Shown: in pieces, positions 7,207-10,533 of the stretch
How positions within the stretch are numbered: position 1 is the stretch's first letter
Layout: each line of letters begins with the position of its first letter
Source: Nitrospinales bacterium
GTDB lineage: Bacteria; Nitrospinota_A; UBA7883; JACRGQ01
Reading direction: 5' to 3'
Length of the DNA stretch: 10,533 bases
Assembly (NCBI GenBank): GCA_023248615.1
Contig: JAHFEI010000048.1
Span: forward strand, 1-10,533
Position numbers and translations under genes: made by a program
Notes under the pieces: model-generated
Databases searched by the model: none
Told to the model about the DNA's origin: nothing
Seen by the model: only the letters and a program-made list of their open reading frames with translations

Positions 7207-7234
7207 AAGGTTGAAAAGGAAAATTATCAACCTT
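7207..7234 (-). terminator. hairpin after the small membrane-protein gene
   Basis: AAGGTTGA (7207-7214) and TCAACCTT (7227-7234) form a perfect 8-bp inverted repeat with a 12-base AT-rich loop, 17 bases after the stop of the two-TM protein gene and upstream of hisB. No long T-run follows on either strand, so it may be a weak terminator or a leader structure for hisB. A second small inverted repeat (TTCGC 7176-7180 / GCGAA 7186-7190) lies nearer hisB. Confidence 0.3.
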
Positions 7235-7250
7235 GGAGATAATCACGCGC

Positions 7251-7904
7251 TTATTTTACACGGTTGCGCGGGGACGGGCGGAAAAGTGAAATGGCGACTC
7301 CGAAAACCGCCGCCAGCAAAAGCGTGTGGAGCGCTATAAGGAGAGTGGGGGAGTAGGGCCACGGCTTTCGCATGGAGACCCTTTCCAGCAGGATTGCCCC
7401 CCGCCGTGCCGAGCCGATGCGCACAATAGGCTGGAGGAAAAGCGACGATTGTGTCGGCGCTCCGTTTGCCAGCAGTTGGTCGGCGACATCCCCCCCCAGT
7501 TTACCGCCGAAAAAATCAATCCTTGGCCCTGCGTCCAGTGCGCGGATTTCCAGCAGGTAGCGTTTCCCGGCGCTTCCCCCAATCGGGGGGAAAACGATAT
7601 CCTGGAAGCCGGATATGTGCGATTCGCTTTGCGCCTGCGCTTTCACTTCTCCTGCGGCATCCAGCACGCGCAGGGAGAAACTCCTGCCAGCCGGGTTATT
7701 GATGGCGAGGCCGAAGCCGGACAGGTTGTCCATGCTACTGGCGAACGGTTGTGAAAGGGTAAAGCGTTCCGTGCCGCCAAAAGAGATATCGGAGCCGCCA
7801 TATGTGGCGAGCCTATCAATTATAGCCGGTGGATGGAAAAAGCCGAGCATCACAAGAGCCAGGCAGGATACGGCAACTGCGGAGGCGGCTATTATTCGCG
7901 TCAC
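7251..7904 (-). CDS. membrane-anchored protein of unknown function, partner of the GT-C-like gene
   Basis: A 217-residue protein not recognised as any named family. It has a hydrophobic segment at residues 4-22, a soluble part of about 160 residues rich in short beta-like stretches (for example FTLSQPFASS, SFSLRVLDA and KRYLLEIRALDA), a second membrane segment near 187-207 and a basic tail ending PRNRVK. This layout suggests a periplasmic beta-sandwich domain held by two membrane helices; that is inference. The GTG start at 7904 overlaps the upstream stop as GTGA and has GAGGT seven bases before it, so the two genes are tightly coupled. The frame is open further upstream, but that would bury it 150 bases inside the neighbour. 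A role assisting or coupling to the neighbouring membrane protein is likely but untested. Confidence 0.7.
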   Translation of the reverse strand: MTRIIAASAVAVSCLALVMLGFFHPPAIIDRLATYGGSDISFGGTERFTLSQPFASSMDNLSGFGLAINNPAGRSFSLRVLDAAGEVKAQAQSESHISGFQDIVFPPIGGSAGKRYLLEIRALDAGPRIDFFGGKLGGDVADQLLANGAPTQSSLFLQPIVRIGSARRGAILLERVSMRKPWPYSPTLLIALHTLLLAAVFGVAISLFRPSPRNRVK

Positions 7905-9337
7905 AGGTAGTACCTCGGAAGTAGCACCGAGTAGGCGGAGTAAAAGAAAAGGGCCATCATGCCGAGCGCAAAAACCAGGTATCCGCCCCAGTGTAGCCGG
8001 GCGGGCGCAAAAATCCTGTACGCATAAAAAAAGGTTGCCGACATAAAAGGCCACGCCGCGAAATAGTAGCGTCCCTGCCCCCCTTCATATTTTATGGAGT
8101 AGAAAAAAAACAGGGCGAAGAGGATATCCAGCGCCAGCACGGAAGAGATGCATGCAAAGAATAGCGTGTTGCGCCTGTGCGCCCTGCCAAACGCGGCTTT
8201 CGCGGTTGCGGCGACCACTGAGGCAAATGCGGCTATGAATGTCCACCACAAACCGGTGGCAAGCCACGGCGGCAATGGGGTATCCAGATGCCCGAAATTG
8301 CCCCAGAACGAAACGAACATCGTGTACGGCCAGCGGAAAAACATCGGGGTTAGTATGTCACTTGCCGTTACCGGCGGGTGTCTTAGCGTTATCTCCTGTA
8401 GCGGGATGTAGGCCGGGCCGAGCGCATGGCCGTAGTGTGCAATGCCGAACAACAGCCACGGCAAGGCAACGGCGGCCATGGCTCCAAAACCTGCGGCGGC
8501 GGGCGTCCATTCCATCCGTTTTTGGCGTACTGCCAGCGCCACGATAAAAGCCACTAGCGCGGCAACCAGAAAAAAACCGTGCGGTTTCGCCAAGATGGCC
8601 AGCCCCGCCATCAGCCCGGCGCGTGTGGCCTGCCCCGCGCCGCCAGCGATGAGATACCGGGCCATGAAGTAGGCCGCTCCGGCTGATGAGGCAATGAGCA
8701 TGGCATCGTTATTGATAATGCTGAATACGAACGAGACCATAGGATGGAACGATACGAAGGCCGCGAAGGCAAGCCCGCCTGCCTGCCCCAAAAGGATGCG
8801 GCCCAGCCCGAAGGAAAAAAATACCAGCGGAACCATCAACAGCGCGGTGGCTATGCGTACCGCTAAAGCGCGTTGCTCTACCGGCAGGCCGTAGGAAAGC
8901 GCGTATGCCACAGCCCCGTAGGCGTAATATAGCGGGCTGTAGCCGAGCGCGGCGTTTCGATATGCGCTTGTGCTTGTATGCCGCTCCGGATTGGCGGTGG
9001 CGGCTTGCGGCTTCTCCGCATACAGGAAGCGTTGGATGTTGTCCGGGTGAAAGGCGACGTGTTCCCTATCCATATCCGCTATGCTTTGCCGCAGTTCGGG
9101 GGAGATGTCCGTTGCGTACGGCTGGAACGGGAGGCGGTAAACCGGGATGGACTTCTCCTCCACGATGTATTGGATGTAGGAAAAATGCACCGCCTCGTCC
9201 GGCCCCTGCCAAAGCGGCACAAGCCCGGCAAGGATAACCCCTTTTATAAAAGCCGCAAGGGCCAGCAAAACCGGCCCGGCCTTACGGTACAGATTCCTGC
9301 GTATTGCCAAATTACCCCCTGGAAAACTCCTGCCCAT
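7901..9337 (-). CDS. multi-pass membrane protein, DUF2142/GT-C glycosyltransferase-like
   Basis: A 478-residue protein with roughly ten hydrophobic segments. An N-terminal helix (about 21-41) is followed by WQGPDEAVHFSY (43-54), an acidic loop motif like that of DUF2142 and other GT-C glycosyltransferases that use lipid-linked sugars. A long extracytoplasmic loop runs to about residue 130. INNDAM at 208-213 and QGRYYF at 421-426 also recall DUF2142 (a late RY motif). Known for the class: sugar transfer outside the cytoplasmic membrane; for this protein it is inferred. The ATG at 9337 lacks an SD. A TTG at 9310 is preceded by GGGGG four bases away and may be the true start, giving 469 residues. 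It heads a two-gene unit with the small partner downstream, divergent from the tRNA genes. Target glycan unknown. Confidence 0.75.
   Translation of the reverse strand: MGRSFPGGNLAIRRNLYRKAGPVLLALAAFIKGVILAGLVPLWQGPDEAVHFSYIQYIVEEKSIPVYRLPFQPYATDISPELRQSIADMDREHVAFHPDNIQRFLYAEKPQAATANPERHTSTSAYRNAALGYSPLYYAYGAVAYALSYGLPVEQRALAVRIATALLMVPLVFFSFGLGRILLGQAGGLAFAAFVSFHPMVSFVFSIINNDAMLIASSAGAAYFMARYLIAGGAGQATRAGLMAGLAILAKPHGFFLVAALVAFIVALAVRQKRMEWTPAAAGFGAMAAVALPWLLFGIAHYGHALGPAYIPLQEITLRHPPVTASDILTPMFFRWPYTMFVSFWGNFGHLDTPLPPWLATGLWWTFIAAFASVVAATAKAAFGRAHRRNTLFFACISSVLALDILFALFFFYSIKYEGGQGRYYFAAWPFMSATFFYAYRIFAPARLHWGGYLVFALGMMALFFYSAYSVLLPRYYL
7912..7916 (-). promoter_or_regulatory. Shine-Dalgarno fixing the GTG start at 7904
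   Basis: GAGGT on the minus strand, seven bases before the GTG, inside the last codons of the upstream gene. It favours the short start over the longer open frame that begins at 8054. Confidence 0.65.
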
Positions 9338-9401
9338 TAAATCACACCCGTGGCCTTGGAAAGCAAGATAACAGGGGGAACGCTATTATTCGCTCGTTTT
9401 A

Positions 9402-9429
9402 TTTGCGGAACGGATGATTTTCCTATAGC
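9402..9429 (+). promoter_or_regulatory. possible tRNA promoter
   Basis: TTTGCG (9402-9407) and TATAGC (9424-9429) are spaced 16 bases and would start transcription about 30 bases before tRNA-Arg. The match to sigma-70 consensus is modest. Confidence 0.3.
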
Positions 9430-9463
9430 ATATCGTCTTTCCGGTTATGGAATCAGACCATGA

Positions 9464-9540
9464 GCGCCCGTAGTTCAGTTGGATAGAACGCCAGATTGCG
9501 GTTCTGGAGGTCAGGGGTTCGAATCCCTTCGGGCGCACCA
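9464..9540 (+). tRNA. tRNA-Arg (anticodon GCG), CCA encoded
   Basis: Complete cloverleaf of 77 bases. The acceptor GCGCCCG pairs with CGGGCGC, the D stem is GTTC/GAAC, the anticodon stem CCAGA/TCTGG encloses the loop TTGCGGT, and the T arm carries TTCGAAT. The discriminator is A followed by an encoded CCA. The anticodon GCG reads CGC (and CGU by wobble) as arginine. Most bacteria use ACG, modified to ICG by TadA, for these codons, so GCG is a minority form. The T stem has a G-T wobble pair. Likely co-transcribed with the next tRNA, 16 bases on. Confidence 0.95.
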
Positions 9541-9556
9541 TTTTTACCGGAAAGCC

Positions 9557-9644
9557 GGAGAGGTGGCCGAGTGGTTGAAGGCGATGGTCTCGAAAACCAT
9601 TGTACAGAAATGTACCGGGGGTTCAAATCCCTCCCTCTCCGCCA
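9557..9644 (+). tRNA. tRNA-Ser (anticodon CGA), CCA encoded
   Basis: Class II tRNA of 88 bases with the long variable arm typical of serine. The acceptor GGAGAGG pairs with CCTCTCC; the anticodon stem ATGGT/ACCAT encloses CTCGAAA, giving anticodon CGA for UCG codons. The variable arm is TGTAC/GTAC around AGAAAT, the T loop is TTCAAAT, the discriminator is G and CCA is encoded. A Rho-independent terminator follows about 40 bases downstream, ending the Arg-Ser transcript. Confidence 0.95.
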
Positions 9645-9686
9645 TACATTTTGTGTATGTGCAGGGCGATGTGTGGTTTTTGTGTT

Positions 9687-9713
9687 GAATCCCCGGAATG
9701 GGGATTTGTTTTT
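9687..9713 (+). terminator. Rho-independent terminator of the tRNA-Arg/tRNA-Ser unit
   Basis: AATCCCC (9688-9694) pairs perfectly with GGGGATT (9700-9706) around a five-base loop GGAAT, followed by TGTTTTT. This is a textbook intrinsic terminator on the plus strand, so the downstream tRNA-Ser(GGA) probably needs its own promoter; none convincing was found in the 77 bases between. Confidence 0.85.
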
Positions 9714-9790
9714 ACGGATAACGCGATACATCAGGCGGATTGATTTAGTACGGGCGATGCCCGATGTGGCCCACCGTTAATGAAACGGGT

Positions 9791-9878
<88 letters not shown>

Positions 9879-9972
9879 TAAATTCCCGACATCTGCATAA
9901 AAATGCAATAAGCGAGAAAGGATGTCTTTCCCACCCCGTGTCCAGCACGGGGTAAACTCCAGCGGGAATTTA
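9879..9972. repeat. nested inverted-repeat (cruciform-like) element abutting tRNA-Ser(GGA)
   Basis: TAAATTCCCG (9879-9888) and CGGGAATTTA (9963-9972) are a perfect 10-bp inverted repeat. Between them are two further arms: GACATC (9888-9893) with GATGTC (9921-9926), itself containing TGCAT-AAAA-ATGCA (9894-9907), and ACCCCGTG (9933-9940) with CACGGGGT (9946-9953) around TCCAG. The outer arm starts at the base after the tRNA CCA. No open frame is convincing in it, and no T-run follows the inner hairpins. Confidence 0.7.
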
Positions 9973-10010
9973 GGCTCTGGATGCCCGTTTGCACGGGCAT
10001 GACAGTTTGG
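9973..10010. repeat. REP-like dispersed palindromic repeat
   Basis: ATGCCCGT (9981-9988) and ACGGGCAT (9993-10000) form a perfect 8-bp stem with the loop TTGC. The surrounding words (CTCTGG before, GACAG after) match the very common dispersed repeat whose spurious translation reads like 'MPVQTGIQ'. Together with the neighbouring ACCCCGTG hairpin it makes a two-hairpin unit of the kind scattered between genes in many Gram-negative genomes. Confidence 0.7.
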
Positions 10011-10108
10011 GATATCGATTGCGCTGTTGCATTCATGGGGTCAATCTGGAGTCAGCAAGACTTATTGGCTTATTTGCAAAACACCTTTTCCGCCAGGTCG
10101 TTAGGCGT
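10011..10108. other. intergenic spacer without recognised features
   Basis: Between the palindromic repeat and the left end of the MITE-like element. No codon-biased open frame, RNA fold, promoter or repeat was recognised in it. Confidence 0.5.
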
Positions 10109-10383
10109 TTCAACCTCGATTCCGAAGACAGGAATTCAAAATACCCCAAAACAATTTATAAATATGCCTGATTTGGATATTTTCAAAAGAATAATTTGGT
10201 ACAGGGCTGATATCAAAATTAATTTCCCCCCCTTGAAAGGGGAGGCGCAGGTGGGGTTGAGGAACCTCCCCTTCATCCCCTCCTTGGCCCTTGCGGGGCA
10301 CGCCCGGGTCGGATTGTAAAATCAGTTCCGACCCTCCTTGCGAAGGAGGGGAAAGTAATTTTAACTTCGGAATCGAGGTTCAA
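10109..10383. mobile_element. MITE-like element with 19-bp terminal inverted repeats
   Basis: The ends are inverted repeats of 19 bases with one mismatch: left 10109-10127, right 10365-10383, of which 16 bases are perfect (AACCTCGATTCCGAAG at 10112-10127 against its complement at 10365-10380). The 275-bp body has no plausible gene. It contains strong internal palindromes: GGGGAGG (10239-10245) with CCTCCCC (10265-10271), GGGTCGGA (10306-10313) with TCCGACCC (10327-10334), and CCCTCCTT (10332-10339) with AAGGAGGG (10343-10350). No target-site duplication was seen. A non-autonomous element mobilised by a transposase elsewhere is the best reading; a large regulatory palindrome is the alternative. 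Confidence 0.6.
10215..10362. repeat. second inverted-repeat element nested in the MITE-like element
   Basis: AAAATTAATTTCCCC (10215-10229) matches the complement of GGGGAAAGTAATTTT (10348-10362) with one mismatch. The enclosed C- and G-rich hairpins resemble the dispersed 'CCCCTT...AAGGGG' repeats seen in many genomes. Its right end is only two bases from the outer right terminal repeat. Confidence 0.55.
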
Positions 10384-10396
10384 TGGAAGTGGCGGG

Positions 10397-10533
10397 TTAT
10401 TTTTTCGGGCGTTTAAGGAAGGCCTTTCTTTTCGCCTCCGGGAACCGCTCTATGGCGTACCGAAGCATCGTGCGCGGCATTCTTTCCATGAACCTGGCGA
10501 TAAAGTTTTCGGCAATCGCGGCATCCCTTTTGT
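10397..10533 (-). CDS. C-terminal end of a probable AlkD-like DNA alkylation repair protein (partial)
   Basis: The last 44 codons of a minus-strand gene; its start lies beyond the right edge. The tail reads through FIARFMERMPRTMLRYAIERF (residues 10-30 of the fragment) and ends in KRPKK, then TAA at 10399-10397. The RMPRTMLRYAIERFP pattern is what many DNA alkylation repair (HEAT-repeat, AlkD-like) proteins carry at their C-terminus; that family binds DNA and excises alkylated purines. The match is from memory of the family and from a short fragment, so the name is tentative, though the coding character is clear (basic helical tail, consistent GC-rich codon use). The MITE-like element ends 13 bases downstream of the stop. 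Confidence 0.6.
   Translation of the reverse strand, partial: KRDAAIAENFIARFMERMPRTMLRYAIERFPEAKRKAFLKRPKK

Noticed and set aside
7146..7250. Histidine-operon attenuator leader peptide
   Set aside because: No run of histidine codons (CAC/CAT) and no terminator with a T-run on the minus strand upstream of hisB.
9453..9731. Minus-strand open frame of 92 codons over two tRNA genes
   Set aside because: It is the antisense of tRNA-Arg and tRNA-Ser; 'GIRTPDLQNRNLAFYP'-like translations are a well-known artefact of tRNA sequences.
9879..10396. CRISPR array or integration site behind the tRNA
   Set aside because: The repeats are inverted, not evenly spaced direct repeats, and no copy of the tRNA 3' end or integrase gene is visible.

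Overview
The window reads as a chromosomal segment of a diderm, LPS-making bacterium. It carries two genes for building the lipid A and core part of LPS, a signal-peptide-bearing outer-membrane barrel protein, histidine biosynthesis genes, a PII nitrogen regulator and a class I fructose-1,6-bisphosphatase. The phylum cannot be fixed from this sequence alone. A proteobacterium of the old 'delta' type, or a relative such as Nitrospinota, would fit the gene mix and the dispersed palindromic repeats, but this is only a guess.

Layout. Every protein gene is on the minus strand, so transcription runs from high to low coordinates. From the right: the last 44 codons of an AlkD-like DNA alkylation repair protein (10397-10533); a gene-free stretch of about 520 bases made of palindromic and MITE-like repeats (9879-10396); three plus-strand tRNA genes, Arg(GCG), Ser(CGA) and Ser(GGA), with a clear Rho-independent terminator after the second; a two-gene unit of a multi-pass DUF2142/GT-C-like membrane protein and a small two-TM partner starting on a GTGA overlap; then a dense run of hisB, hisH, an LpxL-type acyltransferase, waaF, an outer-membrane barrel gene, glnB and fbp. 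At the left end sits a restriction-modification pair: a NotI-family endonuclease and a D12-class adenine methyltransferase whose 3' end lies outside the window.

How the genes work together. hisB and hisH supply two steps of histidine synthesis. The acyltransferase and WaaF complete lipid A and the inner core, and the barrel protein probably inserts in the same outer membrane. glnB and fbp place a nitrogen/energy sensor directly in front of a gluconeogenic enzyme. The R-M pair follows fbp after 17 bases in the same direction and looks more AT-rich, so it is probably an acquired defence cassette that uses the housekeeping transcript.

Most notable: (1) the NotI-fold endonuclease paired with an adenine-type methylase, which predicts a specificity different from GCGGCCGC; (2) a 275-bp MITE-like element with 19-bp terminal inverted repeats and a second inverted-repeat element nested inside it; (3) a cruciform-like element whose outer arm starts at the base after a tRNA-Ser CCA end; (4) a tRNA-Arg with the GCG anticodon, uncommon in bacteria.
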